DNA of 63,080 nt from Cladosporium sp. IMV 00045 (Eukaryota; Ascomycota; Dothideomycetes; Cladosporiales; Cladosporiaceae). Positions 32,156-42,050 of this stretch are shown here, in pieces. The position numbers were made by a program, and so were the translations under genes. Position 1 is the stretch's first letter; each line of letters begins with the position of its first letter. The notes below the pieces were generated by a model that saw only the letters and a list, made by a program, of their open reading frames with translations, was not told the DNA's origin and did no database searches. The stretch spans positions 1-63,080 of the forward strand of contig MSJI02000194.1 of assembly GCA_001931905.2 (NCBI GenBank), given 5' to 3'.

Positions 32156-35100
32156 ATGGAGGCTGAAGGCAGAATTGTCAAGCGCCAGAAGCTCAGCAAT
32201 GGCGTCGCCGCTCGCCCCAAGCGCACGCCTGGCGCATCCAGAGTTTTTGCGCCATACCGTACCGTAGGCCTGGTCTCGCCTACCAGTGTACCTTTCACCA
32301 GCGTTCCTCTGGGCAAGACGACCTTCCAGATCACCACCTCCGTCGGCCGCAGCCTGCAGACGTACGACCTCCGCCGTGGCCTCAACTTGGTCTTCATCAC
32401 ACGACCGCAGACTCCCGAGATCATCACCGCCAGCACCGCATGGAAGGACAAGGTTTTTGCTTCGTGGGGAGGAGAGGGAAAGAAGTCGACAAGAGGTGTA
32501 TGGGCTTTCAAGCGTGGTAAAAAGGAGGCTGAGCTGGAGCTGCCCAAGGGCTTGACTGAGAACGTCAAGGCTTTGTATGTCTTTGGATCTTGGATTGTCG
32601 GAGTTTGCAACACGAAGCTGCTGGTTTGGAAGGCATCTACCTCCGAGCTGTACACTGTCCTGCAAGGAATCTCTCCGGTTCCTCTCACCGGCTGTGTGTC
32701 TAGCCTGCCCACGTTCCTCAACAAGATCGTGGTCGGCCGCGATGATGGCAGTGTTGAGATTTGGAACGTCTCGTCTGGAAAAATGGTCTACACAATCATG
32801 CCGCCTTCTGCTGCATACGGCGCCGTCACCGCTTTGGAACCAACGCCTGCGCTCGGCCTGGTCGCGATCGCTTACGAGCAAGGCCCAGTCCTCATCCACG
32901 ACGTCAAGGCAGACCAAACCGTGATCACGCTCAATGCATCTTCCGGTCTTGCCGTCACCTCAATTTCTTTCCGCACGGACGGCATGGGTGCTGGCGATGA
33001 CGGCAGGCAGTCTGGAGTCATGGCCACTGCTTCTTTCAACTCTGGCGACATCACTCTTTGGGATCTGAACAACGGCGGCAGAAAATCTGGAACCCTGCGT
33101 GCTGCGCATGCAAACCCGAGCGCAAACTACGGTGGTGGCATTACAAAGGCGGAGTTTCTGCCTGGTCAGGCGGTCATTGTGAGCAGCGGACTGGACAACA
33201 GCCTCAAGACGTGGGTCTTCGATGCTGTGCCGTTCAGCCCCATACCGCGCATTCTGCACCAACGCGAGGGTCACGGCGCAGCCGTTACCCGACTCGAGTT
33301 CCTGCCTTCCGCTTCCGATGGCTCAGACGACACCAACAAGTGGCTCATGTCAGGAAGCAAAGACCGCAGTCTTTGGGGTTGGTCTTTGCGTCGTGATGGA
33401 CAGAGCACGGAGCTGAGTCAGGGAGCAATCCAGAGCAAGGCGAAGAAGCAGGGTCTCCTCGCAACTGGCAACAGAGATAGTCTGGAGGACTTGAAGTGCC
33501 CTCCGATCACTGCCATGGCTTGCAGCCTGAACAGAGACGGTGGTATCGGTGCTATTCCCGGCAAACACCCCATCTGGCAAGGTGCCAAGGGCAAGAAGGT
33601 GGATGCGGAAGTCAGCGCAATGACCGGTTGGGAGAGCGTGGTCACGGCGCACGAGAACGACAAGAAGGCACGCACCTGGTTCTGGGGACGTAAGCGCGCT
33701 GGTAGGTGGGCATTTGATACCGGTGACGGCGGCAACGTCACCTCCGTTGCCATGTCACCATGTGGTACTTTCGCTATCGTCGGCAGCGAGACCGGTGCCG
33801 TGGACATGTTCAACTTGCAATCTGGCCAGCACAGACAGCGTTTCCCCGCTCGTTTGACCCCCAACCAGGCCAAGCAGCTCCAGACAGACATGGAGAAGCA
33901 AGGATTGATGGAAGATGGCGATGGAAAGAAGAAGTTCTTCCGCGGTCAAGGAAGACACTCCACCGCTGTCGTCGGCCTTGCTGTCGACAACCTGAACAAA
34001 ACAGTTGTCTCTGCGGGCTCTGACGGAAAGGTGAAGTTCTGGGACTTCAGCGGCGGTCTCCTTGTCCATCAGATTGATTGGTCTCTCTCATGTGGCATTA
34101 TGTCGATGCGCTTTCACAGGGGAACTGACCTCATCGCGTTGGCTTGCACTGACGGATGCGTGCGTGTGGTGGACATCGCAACCCACAAGCTGATTCGTGA
34201 ACTCTGGCCATCCAGGCCTGTGATCTCTGAGCTGAAGAGCGTACCCATCTCAGATTACGTCTTCTCAAGCGACGGCCACTGGATCGCAGCCGCGATGGGC
34301 GAGCTTGTCTTGCTATGGGATCTGCCCACCGGCCATCTCGTAGACGCCTTCAAGCTCACAGCGCCGTGCACAAGTTTGGCATTCTCTCCGACTGGTGAAT
34401 ACCTTGCAACATCCGCATCGGACAGCGTGGGTGTTGATATCTGGACAAACAAGACGCTCTTCACACACGTACCCACCCGCCACATCGACGCCACTGAGCT
34501 CTCTACAATCCTCGCCAGTGATGCTCAAGCGCCGACTGCCAGCGGCGAGGGAGGACAGAATCTCATTGCTACGGACGCTGACGAAGAGTCGGATGAGGAA
34601 GATTTGGACACTCTCACGGACGATGCAGCCCTCGACGCTCTTTCCTCCGACCTGCTCTCTCTCTCCGTCGTCCCACGCTCACGCTGGCAGAACCTCCTCC
34701 ACCTTGACCTCATCCGCCAACGCAACAAGCCGACTGAAGCGCCCAAGAAGCCCGAAAAGGCACCTTTCTTCCTTCCCTCTCTGCAAGACCAGAAAGCCGG
34801 TATCACCAACTCTGCCCAGAAAGCGGCAGAAGAGACGAGCCTCGCACAAATTGAACAAGAGCGCAGCCGCGTGCTCAAGAACGCCCGCGCCGGCAACCGC
34901 AGCCAGTTCACATCCCTCCTGCAAGCGGCGGACATCGGTCCCACGGCCGACTACACCGACTTCATCGCCCACCTCAAGACCCTCAACCCGGCCGCCGCAG
35001 ACATCGAGATCCGCTCCCTGAGCGCTGCGGGCAACGAGCTCTCATCCTTCGTGCAAGCGCTCGTGTGGCTGATGGAGCAGAGGAGAGATTTCGAGCTCGG

Positions 35101-35278
35101 ACAGGCCTGGATGGCGGTGTTCCTGCGCATCCACGGCGATTTCGTCGCGAACGATGAGAGTTTGAGGGCTGTTGTTGGCGAGTGGCAAGAGGGTTTGAGG
35201 AGGGAGAAGGAGAGGGTTGTCAAGTTGAGTGGCTATGCTGGTGGTATGGTTGGGTGGTTGCGGGCGGCGAGAGTGTAA
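32156..35278 (+). CDS. UTP21: U3 snoRNP-associated WD40 protein Utp21 (WDR36)
   Basis: A 1040-residue single-exon protein. Two WD40 beta-propellers occupy about residues 40-750. Repeats show the GH/WD pattern, for example FNSGDITLWDLNN, SGLDNSLKTWVFD, SGSKDRSLWGWSL, SAGSDGKVKFWDFSG and SASDSVGVDIWTNK. The C-terminal segment (from SRWQNLLHLDLIRQRNKP to the end, with AADIEIRSL) is the Utp21-specific domain. The protein is a subunit of the small-subunit processome (UTP-B), needed for 18S rRNA maturation in the nucleolus. An acidic linker (DADEESDEEDLDTLTDD) joins the propellers to the C-terminal domain. The absence of introns in a gene this long is notable but not unusual here. Confidence 0.93.
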   Translation: MEAEGRIVKRQKLSNGVAARPKRTPGASRVFAPYRTVGLVSPTSVPFTSVPLGKTTFQITTSVGRSLQTYDLRRGLNLVFITRPQTPEIITASTAWKDKVFASWGGEGKKSTRGVWAFKRGKKEAELELPKGLTENVKALYVFGSWIVGVCNTKLLVWKASTSELYTVLQGISPVPLTGCVSSLPTFLNKIVVGRDDGSVEIWNVSSGKMVYTIMPPSAAYGAVTALEPTPALGLVAIAYEQGPVLIHDVKADQTVITLNASSGLAVTSISFRTDGMGAGDDGRQSGVMATASFNSGDITLWDLNNGGRKSGTLRAAHANPSANYGGGITKAEFLPGQAVIVSSGLDNSLKTWVFDAVPFSPIPRILHQREGHGAAVTRLEFLPSASDGSDDTNKWLMSGSKDRSLWGWSLRRDGQSTELSQGAIQSKAKKQGLLATGNRDSLEDLKCPPITAMACSLNRDGGIGAIPGKHPIWQGAKGKKVDAEVSAMTGWESVVTAHENDKKARTWFWGRKRAGRWAFDTGDGGNVTSVAMSPCGTFAIVGSETGAVDMFNLQSGQHRQRFPARLTPNQAKQLQTDMEKQGLMEDGDGKKKFFRGQGRHSTAVVGLAVDNLNKTVVSAGSDGKVKFWDFSGGLLVHQIDWSLSCGIMSMRFHRGTDLIALACTDGCVRVVDIATHKLIRELWPSRPVISELKSVPISDYVFSSDGHWIAAAMGELVLLWDLPTGHLVDAFKLTAPCTSLAFSPTGEYLATSASDSVGVDIWTNKTLFTHVPTRHIDATELSTILASDAQAPTASGEGGQNLIATDADEESDEEDLDTLTDDAALDALSSDLLSLSVVPRSRWQNLLHLDLIRQRNKPTEAPKKPEKAPFFLPSLQDQKAGITNSAQKAAEETSLAQIEQERSRVLKNARAGNRSQFTSLLQAADIGPTADYTDFIAHLKTLNPAAADIEIRSLSAAGNELSSFVQALVWLMEQRRDFELGQAWMAVFLRIHGDFVANDESLRAVVGEWQEGLRREKERVVKLSGYAGGMVGWLRAARV

Positions 35279-35973
35279 ATGATCTGTCTCTTTTAGGTTG
35301 AAAACTTACTATACGCCAGTCGCGCATGTGTATAACATATCAGCAAGCGAAGGCCATCGCCATCACTTCCTCGTATCTGCACCCCAGCAAGCAAGCAAGC
35401 AAGCCTCACATGTCGTGAACTGACGCTGTTATCGTGTCCGCGACGCTGGTACCCCCGTAGCGTAGGGCACATGCAAATCGTCAACATGCAGCGTCGATCG
35501 CACCCCCAAAGCGGCCTCTCGCTTCGACACGGGAATCCTTCGTCTCTCCACCAGCTGCAACTCCACTTTCAGCCCCAGCACTGCTCTACTCAGCCCTGCT
35601 GCTGCGACTTGACGCTATTCCGTTCCTTGATGCCTTGCGAAAAACGAAGCGGCCAATGTGATTACTTGAATCCGTCGATCTGCATGCAAGCGTCTTCCTT
35701 TCGTATGTCGCGTGGGCGATGCTTGGATCTACCAACGTGGCGGTGTCTTGATCGTTCAGGATGAGCTGTGATCCTGACAATGATCAGCAACCGCAGAATG
35801 ACGACGAAGGATTCGGGGCCAACGTGTGCTCGGGTGGTATACAAGTACAAGTACATGCAACTAAAACTCGACAGCCTACGGGTCTTCGTATCTATCTCTG
35901 CTACCTCCCAGACATCATTCACTTCTGCTCTCACCACTCATCAGCAGTCAATACCTACACACCCGTTTTCACC
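35279..35973. other. Intergenic, UTP21 to first tubby-like gene
   Basis: A 695-bp gap without convincing coding sequence. A short (AAGC)n run lies near 35385-35404. An in-frame ATG at 35761 could extend the next gene, but the added residues do not resemble its relatives. Confidence 0.45.
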
Positions 35974-36897
35974 ATGGCCTACCACTCAGGCGGAACGGCT
36001 CAAATGCCAGCATACCAACACTTCCCAGCTGCACCATACGGATATCCCAAGCCTGTCACTCAGCAGCAAGCCTGGCCTCCACCATACTACCACGCCCACT
36101 CGTACCAACCACCCAACGCCCTGAACTCTTCGAAACTCCAGAAACCTCCGCCTCCCCATCGCCAACCAACGCCCTCAACACCACCAATCCAACCAGATCC
36201 CCTCCCACCGCACTCAAACCCAGCACAACTCTCACCCACGCAATCCCGCGCCTTCCAAGGCCCAATGCCCACCGCCCCAATCCGCCTCGCAAAAAACGAC
36301 GTACTAGACCTACAAACCAACCAGCCCATCCTCGCCATCTCCAAAGAAGCCGTCCACATGCCCTCCTTCCTCTCCAGCAAACCCCTCCTCACCCTCACCC
36401 GCTGCGCCACGAACTCCCCGCTCGGCACCATCCGCTTCCACAATGTGACAACCTCCGACATCGAGCTGCAAATCAACGGCCGGTCAACTGTCCTCTCCAG
36501 CGGCCTGCTGCACCACCGTTGGTCTTTCCAGCCGACAACTGTAGCCCCTGGAAGCAAGGGTGGAAGTCAATGGTTCTGGCAGCGATGCAAGTACGTCAAA
36601 GGCTCACTCGTCCTGACGGACGCGAAGAAGCAGAACGGCAACGTCATCGCGCGCATGGAGAAGGATGTGCTGGTCTTCGAGCGCGTGGGGCTGAGTTCCG
36701 AGACGCTGGATGAGATTGTGCTTAGTGCTGTGGCGCTGGCGGAGAATGTGAGGAGGCAGAGGAATATGTCGGCGTCGGCTGAGATGGTGAATGTTTCAGG
36801 GGCTATAGCTGGGTCTGCGGGTGGTGGTGGTGATGGAGGGGGAGGTGGTTGTGGTGGCGATGGAGGAGGTGGAGGAGGAGGAGGCGGTGGGTGTTGA
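35974..36897 (+). CDS. Pro-rich protein with tubby/LURP-one-like domain, copy A
   Basis: A 307-residue protein. Residues 1 to about 105 are rich in Pro, Gln, Tyr and His. A beta-rich domain follows (from IRLAKNDVLDLQTNQPILAI, through HHRWSFQPTT, LVLTDAKKQNGNVIARME to LVFERVGLSSETLDEIVLSAVALAE). The pattern of short strands ending in one helix fits the tubby-like/LURP-one/DUF6593 fold. The last 40 residues are a Gly tail with scattered Cys, encoded by GGN microsatellite-like DNA. The start MAYHSGG was chosen because the two neighbouring relatives begin MSYPQ and MAYQQ. The function is not known; the fold often binds membranes or lipids. Confidence 0.65.
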   Translation: MAYHSGGTAQMPAYQHFPAAPYGYPKPVTQQQAWPPPYYHAHSYQPPNALNSSKLQKPPPPHRQPTPSTPPIQPDPLPPHSNPAQLSPTQSRAFQGPMPTAPIRLAKNDVLDLQTNQPILAISKEAVHMPSFLSSKPLLTLTRCATNSPLGTIRFHNVTTSDIELQINGRSTVLSSGLLHHRWSFQPTTVAPGSKGGSQWFWQRCKYVKGSLVLTDAKKQNGNVIARMEKDVLVFERVGLSSETLDEIVLSAVALAENVRRQRNMSASAEMVNVSGAIAGSAGGGGDGGGGGCGGDGGGGGGGGGGC

Positions 36898-37244
36898 TCA
36901 CTTGTTGTTTTTGAGACCTAGTGGGAGAAGTGAGGAGCATTGTATCTTATAGAAACATTGCGGTATTGCTTGGTTTAGCTTCTTGTTTGAATACACAAGG
37001 ATTTCCGAACTTCACTGTCACTTTCATTTTCAACGAATCAGCAAGGCTAACTAAGTCGAGTCAACCCTCGCTCAAGGAGGGAGATGCTCATACTACCCTT
37101 GTCGACTGAAAGCGTGAATCCGATACAAGGTCTTGCCGCAAAGAATGTTTGGATGGCTACTCTGCCTTCTCTGGCTGATTGTTCCTTTCTTCAACCTAAA
37201 TCATTGCATACAAGTATCAAGATCTCACCAAATGCCCAGCCCCT
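36898..37244. other. Intergenic between tubby-like copies A and B
   Basis: A 347-bp gap between two convergent genes. It should hold both 3' ends, and nothing else is seen. Confidence 0.4.
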
Positions 37245-37976
37245 TCACCCCAACAAAACACTCTCCAAAACACTCGAAGCAACCTCCTCTCCAATCTCCT
37301 TATCCTCCTTGACCTGCTCCCTCAGAACTACAAGCGCCAAAAGCAACTCGCCCACCTGCTCGGGACTCAGAAACCTCTCAAATCTGATCTCATTCTTCAC
37401 GCACGTCAGAATCTCCCTGCCTCCAGACTTCTCATCCTTGAGACGAAAGTCCAATTTCGTGCGGTTCTTGAAATACCCCTTCGCCCCGCCTTGCTCCCAA
37501 GTTGGGATGTACGCCCATCGGTCGCTGATGGAGCCTTCTTGTTTCTTGAGTTTTGCTGTAAGGCCAGTGTTAGAGATGGTGACGGTGTTGCTGCTGAATG
37601 TATGCCGTTCGCCTTGGCCTATTGTGATGCCGGTGGCGGTGTGGACGAGCGTTATCTTGGTTTTGGAGCTGTTTGTCGTGATCGTATAGACTGTCTGGCC
37701 TGTTGTGAGGTTTGCGATCGTGTTCCCGGAGATGAGCATTGGTGGTGGAGGCGAGATTTGCGGTGGATGAGGGACTGGGAGAGATGCTCCTGAGGGGAGG
37801 TTGAAACGTGCGTAGGGCACATGTTGGTTTGCAGCTGGATACCCTGGAGGAAGGTATTGTGGTGGCATCGGTGAGCACTCGGTTTGACATCCCGATTGAC
37901 AATACACATTTGGTGGCGGAGGTGCCATGTAATGATATGTTTGGGGTTGGTATGGTGTTGTTTGAGGGTACGACAT
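37245..37976 (-). CDS. Pro-rich protein with tubby/LURP-one-like domain, copy B
   Basis: A 243-residue single-exon protein. Residues 1-80 are Pro/Tyr/Gln-rich with a CQSGCQTEC cysteine cluster. The domain follows: MLISGNTIANLTTGQTVYTI, LVHTATGITIGQ, ISDRWAYIPTW, REILTCVKNEIRFERFLSPE, then a C-terminal helix (VGELLLALVVLREQV). Its order of elements matches copies A and C, although sequence identity is low. It is convergent with copy A. I do not recognise a named family member, and the function is unknown. Confidence 0.65.
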   Translation of the reverse strand: MSYPQTTPYQPQTYHYMAPPPPNVYCQSGCQTECSPMPPQYLPPGYPAANQHVPYARFNLPSGASLPVPHPPQISPPPPMLISGNTIANLTTGQTVYTITTNSSKTKITLVHTATGITIGQGERHTFSSNTVTISNTGLTAKLKKQEGSISDRWAYIPTWEQGGAKGYFKNRTKLDFRLKDEKSGGREILTCVKNEIRFERFLSPEQVGELLLALVVLREQVKEDKEIGEEVASSVLESVLLG

Positions 37977-38398
37977 GTTGAAAGGGTGTCCGTGGTTTGA
38001 AAAGCAGTTGTCAGAACACCTACGATCGGTTAAACGTACTTACTGGATATTTATCTTGTTCGTTGTGATGTTTTGTCTTTCATCATCGGTAGCACTGCCT
38101 TCGAATGAGACCTTTCCGCTTGTGGTTGTATGGACCGCTTTGGCGTGGTATTGTGGCCTGATTGGACAAGACGGTATTGCGTTCATGCAGAGTTTGACCT
38201 ATCATTTTGCTACGCATTCGCATTCAGACTCCTGTAGTTTGAATTTGAAAGTCTAATTTGTGGCATAGCCTCCTCACGCTCCATAACATTTCGAGTATTC
38301 AATGGCATGCATCTTTGCATAGGTACCCATGAACAGTTGATAATATGCAATCCACGATGTCCAAACTTGAATACTTCTGTTCGTCATTGTTATCACAT
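37977..38398. other. Intergenic between tubby-like copies B and C
   Basis: A 422-bp gap between two genes on the same strand. It includes the promoter of copy B; no coding region is seen. Confidence 0.4.
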
Positions 38399-39145
38399 CT
38401 AGAAAGTCAACAACTCCCAAAGCCAACTCCACTTCGAGTCTTCCCTCTCAATACTAATACTCGCCAGAACCAACATGATCTCACCAACCATTGCCTCATG
38501 CAACGCCATCCCACGTTCACCAAACTTGATCTCGCCACCCTCCTCAACCCTCAAAACTTCCCTCCCATTCGAAACCGCATCCATCAAAACCAACCGTCCA
38601 CCTTTACCGACAAGCGATGAATCTTCCACAGCTCCGCCCTTGACGAACATCCACTCCTCCGCACCCCCACTCCAAGTCGTCCTCCAACCCCAAGCAGTCC
38701 TGCCCGTACCGACGTCGGTAATCGACGCTTTCGCGGCCTGAGGTCCAACGCTGATCACGTCTTCAAAGGCATCGGGCGAGCAGCAATTGCAGCTGAATTG
38801 CCCGAAACAGTTGCTCGGGCCTTGAGGGTTGCCGCGGTGCGTGTTGCCCACTAACGTGCCAGTTGGGACGTGCTCTAAGCTGAGCAGCGAGTCCGGAATG
38901 CCTGATTGGGGGTCTTTGGAGATGGTATATGCGTAGAGAGGCTGGTTTGTTTGGGCGTTGTAGATTGTTTTGTCGATGAGGTGCATTGGTGGTGGAGGTT
39001 GGTGTTGTTGCGCTTGTGGATTTGGAAATGGCTGTTGGGTGGGAGCTTGATATTGCTGCATTTCAGGTTGAGGGTTTTGCATGTACTGTGGCGCGTGTGG
39101 TTGATGTTGCGAATATTGCATTGCTTGTGGTTGTTGATATGCCAT
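38399..39145 (-). CDS. Gln/Pro-rich protein with tubby/LURP-one-like domain, copy C
   Basis: A 248-residue protein beginning MAYQQPQAMQYSQHQ, with a Gln/Pro/His-rich segment to about residue 55. The domain opens with MHLIDKTIYNAQTNQPLYAYTI, parallel to NDVLDLQTNQPILAI of copy A and NTIANLTTGQTVYTI of copy B. It ends with the same helix position (MALHEAMVGEIMLVLASI). Within the domain there is a CFGQFSCNCC cysteine cluster absent from the other two. Together the three form a small local family that has diverged strongly. The function is unknown. Confidence 0.65.
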   Translation of the reverse strand: MAYQQPQAMQYSQHQPHAPQYMQNPQPEMQQYQAPTQQPFPNPQAQQHQPPPPMHLIDKTIYNAQTNQPLYAYTISKDPQSGIPDSLLSLEHVPTGTLVGNTHRGNPQGPSNCFGQFSCNCCSPDAFEDVISVGPQAAKASITDVGTGRTAWGWRTTWSGGAEEWMFVKGGAVEDSSLVGKGGRLVLMDAVSNGREVLRVEEGGEIKFGERGMALHEAMVGEIMLVLASISIEREDSKWSWLWELLTF

Positions 39146-39616
39146 TTTGGTCGGCGTCTGACGATTTCAGAAGAAAAGTAGCTATGTGTCGTGTTGACGA
39201 AATTGAAGTCGCTCTTCGTCTTTTTTTGTCTTGTATAGTTAGCAAGAAATCATTCGACATTTTCAAAGGCGGAATTCTTTCTAATAATATTCTCTTTTAC
39301 AACGAGATTGCACCGTGCGTGCACTGCCCAAACATCGTCAGCTCGACATCTTTAGGTGAATCCTTACAGTGGGGCTTCTCTCGTGTGCGAGTCGTGTATA
39401 CCAGGATACCTGCACAGACAAGACGACAAGTTTTTCTCAAGGAATGGATGAAGATCGGTGAATATATGAATTCCTACAAAGCAAGCCGTGCAGAATGTGA
39501 TTATTAGTGACACCGAAGATTGCCTACTTTGATGGCATTGGCATCGCAAGTCAGTTCGTTGTCATAGGAAGACGCTACTCTCTTACAATACAGCACGGGA
39601 CACCTCCATTACAATC
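39146..39616. other. Intergenic, copy C to nucleolar protein
   Basis: A 471-bp gap without recognisable features; it contains the promoter of copy C and the 3' end of the downstream minus-strand gene. Confidence 0.4.
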
Positions 39617-41227
39617 TCACACCACTCTCCTGCTTAAGCGTCTGTTCTCTCTCTGCCTCTGCTGCTTCTTAGCCTCCTTGCGCTTCTTCTTCCACGCGCG
39701 ATTGTTATCGCCTCTGTGCTCGTAGAACCACTTCCTGAAATCGCTCTCTTCCTTTGGCTCACCATCTCCCACTGCACTGTCGACATTTGAGATGGTTGGC
39801 TGGGCATCCGCCATTTCCTCGTCGTCGTTCACGTCACTGCCGTCGTCGTCCTCCGCGCCGCCCATCGCGAATTTGAACCGTTTGCCCAACCCTGCAGTAT
39901 CGGGCGTGGGAGCTGCAGAGCGGAGAGCGCGCCATTCAAGGTCCTGTTTGGTGTGCGGAGTTTGAGGCTGGTGTGTTGACACGGATCCTGCGGCTGGCTC
40001 GTCCTCGTCTTCAATATCGTCGGCATTGAAGAAGCTGAAAGATGTATTGATGGGTGGCAGACTGTGCTTGGTTGCGCCTTCTTCTGTCTGCGGTGCACGC
40101 TTGTAGAGAGCTTCGAGAGGGTGGACTTCTCGTTCAGCCTCAGGGACAGGAGTCGCCAGCTTTCCTGCGGACTTTGAGGGCTTGGGAGCCGAACTGACGT
40201 GATCAGTAGTCGCAGTGGTTGGGGCAGGCTCATCGGGACCTTCCTCTTCACTATCGCCGTCCTCTGAGGTTGAAGAAGCGCTGTCACTGGCGTCGTTATC
40301 GTTGTCATCATCGTCGTCGTCCGAGTCAGCCATGTCTTGATCAGCAGATGCTTCGTCCTCGCTCTTCGCGTCTTCTTTCGCATCCACAGCCATAGCTTCT
40401 GCTTGGCGTAATTCTTCCTGAGCTTGCTCTTCCTTTGCCTTCCGAGCTTCCTCGAGCACTCTACGTGCTTCCTCCTTGGCTCGCTGTCTCCTCACCGACA
40501 GTGGCTCAGCTTCAACAACCTCACCAGCCTCGTTGACCCAACCTTGGCCTTCCACATACTCGAGAGCGCCCTTCGAATCGCTCTCCGCGCTGATCATGAC
40601 ACCCTTCTTTTTGGCAAATTCCTCAACGACCTTAGGCGTCTTGTGGCTCTTCCTGTCGCCATCCCTGTCTGAGTCTCTCTTGGCTTTCTTGTCTTTTGAC
40701 TTTTTCTTCTTCTTGTCATCCTCCTCCAGAGGCATAGCATTAGGCGGCACTTCGGTCTTGAAGCGCATTTTCTTCCCATCCTTCGACTTCTTATCACTCG
40801 TCTTGTCATTTCCTTCACTCCACCCGCGCTTCACGTGTCTGCCATCCTCCAGCTCGTACCCAGGGATGACACCCTCCTCACGCTTCGCCTTCTTTGCTTT
40901 CTTTGCCTTCTTCCGCTCCTTCCTCTCCTCCTCAGTCTCGTCTCGCTCAGCCTTGCGCTTTTTCTCAGGCTTAGCTTCCTCGACCCGAACTTTCGATCCT
41001 TTCAACGTGGAGCCGTGCAGCTTTTTCTTCAGCTTTTCGGCTTCCATTTTCGGTAGCTCAATGTACCCGAAGCCCTTCTCGGGCTGGGTCTGGACTGAGT
41101 GGTAAGAAACACCGGTGGCCGTGGCTTTTGCGGAAGAAGAGACGACCCGATCGTAAATATCTGGGTTGAACGGTGTGATGTGTAGGCGGATGCGATCAGG
41201 TGCAACAGTGGAGGGCGCAGAGGACAT
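39617..41227 (-). CDS. Lys/Glu-rich nucleolar protein with N-terminal RRM-like domain
   Basis: A 536-residue single-exon protein. Residues 1-80 (RIRLHITPFNPDIYDRVVSS, then YHSVQTQPEKGFGYIELPKM) look like a divergent RRM. A long basic stretch follows (ERKKAKKAKKAKREEG and similar), then alternating acidic runs (DSDDDDDDNDNDASD). A short C-terminal module is present: FRKWFYEHRGDNNRAWKKKRKEAKKQ. This layout resembles Nop8/NOL8-type ribosome biogenesis proteins, but I cannot confirm orthology. Nucleolar location is likely from the KKXK motifs and acidic tracts. It was chosen as coding because it is long and uninterrupted, with a conserved terminal module. Confidence 0.7.
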   Translation of the reverse strand: MSSAPSTVAPDRIRLHITPFNPDIYDRVVSSSAKATATGVSYHSVQTQPEKGFGYIELPKMEAEKLKKKLHGSTLKGSKVRVEEAKPEKKRKAERDETEEERKERKKAKKAKKAKREEGVIPGYELEDGRHVKRGWSEGNDKTSDKKSKDGKKMRFKTEVPPNAMPLEEDDKKKKKSKDKKAKRDSDRDGDRKSHKTPKVVEEFAKKKGVMISAESDSKGALEYVEGQGWVNEAGEVVEAEPLSVRRQRAKEEARRVLEEARKAKEEQAQEELRQAEAMAVDAKEDAKSEDEASADQDMADSDDDDDDNDNDASDSASSTSEDGDSEEEGPDEPAPTTATTDHVSSAPKPSKSAGKLATPVPEAEREVHPLEALYKRAPQTEEGATKHSLPPINTSFSFFNADDIEDEDEPAAGSVSTHQPQTPHTKQDLEWRALRSAAPTPDTAGLGKRFKFAMGGAEDDDGSDVNDDEEMADAQPTISNVDSAVGDGEPKEESDFRKWFYEHRGDNNRAWKKKRKEAKKQQRQRENRRLSRRVV

Positions 41228-41529
41228 TTTCTCTACGGCGAGGAGAGAACTGTCGAGTGTAGTGACTATCGTGACATGTTTGTCGGGTGTGAGATACAGA
41301 TCACGACGCGGCGGCTACAGCTGGATCGATAAATCATTTCAAGCCCACGAATTCTCGGCCTGCAGCAACTTTAGCGCTGAACTGCTCGGAGGTCCCACTT
41401 GATCTGACGGGCCGCTCTGGGCCTTGCCGAACCCTATCTGATCAAAGCCCTGCCACGCGCATGTGACGATGATCATGATGGCCTGGCGCATTCTCGTCGG
41501 TATGCGATAACGACAACATCACTATCACC

Positions 41530-42050
41530 ATGTTTCGACTCAATTGGCGCTTAGTTCTACTCTTCCTCACATTTCTCTCCTTCTCTCTAGCAGCCAGTAT
41601 GTTCAGGCATCCCTTTCGTCTACCAATGAACGACCTCACTAACACCCAATCCAAGACCCGACATCCTTCTGCAAATGCACCTGCTTCTCCAACAGCACCA
41701 TAATACCACTCTCTAGCACACCGTCCGAGAACAAGTCACCAGCGAAACCTCCATCTCTTTTCGGTCTCCGATCACCTGCCGACTCCTCCAAGCAGCCTGC
41801 GCCCCACCGCTCTTGCGCCGACTGCACAAAACAATTCTGCCTTTCATACAATCTACCCATTTGCTCAAAGGCTAAAGAGGAGGACGTACTCACCGCTTGC
41901 TTCCAGCGAGACAGTGCAAAGGATCAGGTTGTGGTGCTGTTGTTCATTGGTGCTACGGTGAGCTTGTTGGTTTGGGCTGCTGTGAGACCCGCATATGAGA
42001 GGTGGAGGGAGAAGAGGGGATATTCTACTGTTGCTTCTGGTGGCGGGTAA
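41530..42050 (+). CDS. Small Cys-rich single-pass membrane protein
   Basis: A predicted 153-residue protein from two exons, 41530-41596 and 41656-42050. The 59-bp intron is GTATGT...CCAAG, phase 1. A signal peptide (MFRLNWRLVLLFLTFLSFSL) leads to a luminal Cys-rich region: PTSFCKCTCFSNSTIIPL, then RSCADCTKQFCLSYNLPICSKAKEEDVLTACFQRDS. One helix (VVVLLFIGATVSLLVWAAV) and a short basic tail end the protein. The pattern recurs in uncharacterised proteins of many ascomycetes, as I recall. About ten cysteines suggest disulphides in the secretory pathway. The unspliced frame has no long ORF, so automated annotation may miss it. Confidence 0.75.

Noticed and set aside
35385..35404. Short AAGC tandem run as a functional repeat
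   Set aside because: About five units only; common chance microsatellite in intergenic DNA.
35761..35973. 71-residue N-terminal extension of tubby-like copy A
   Set aside because: The relatives start at the equivalent of MAYHSGG, and the extension has no resemblance to them.
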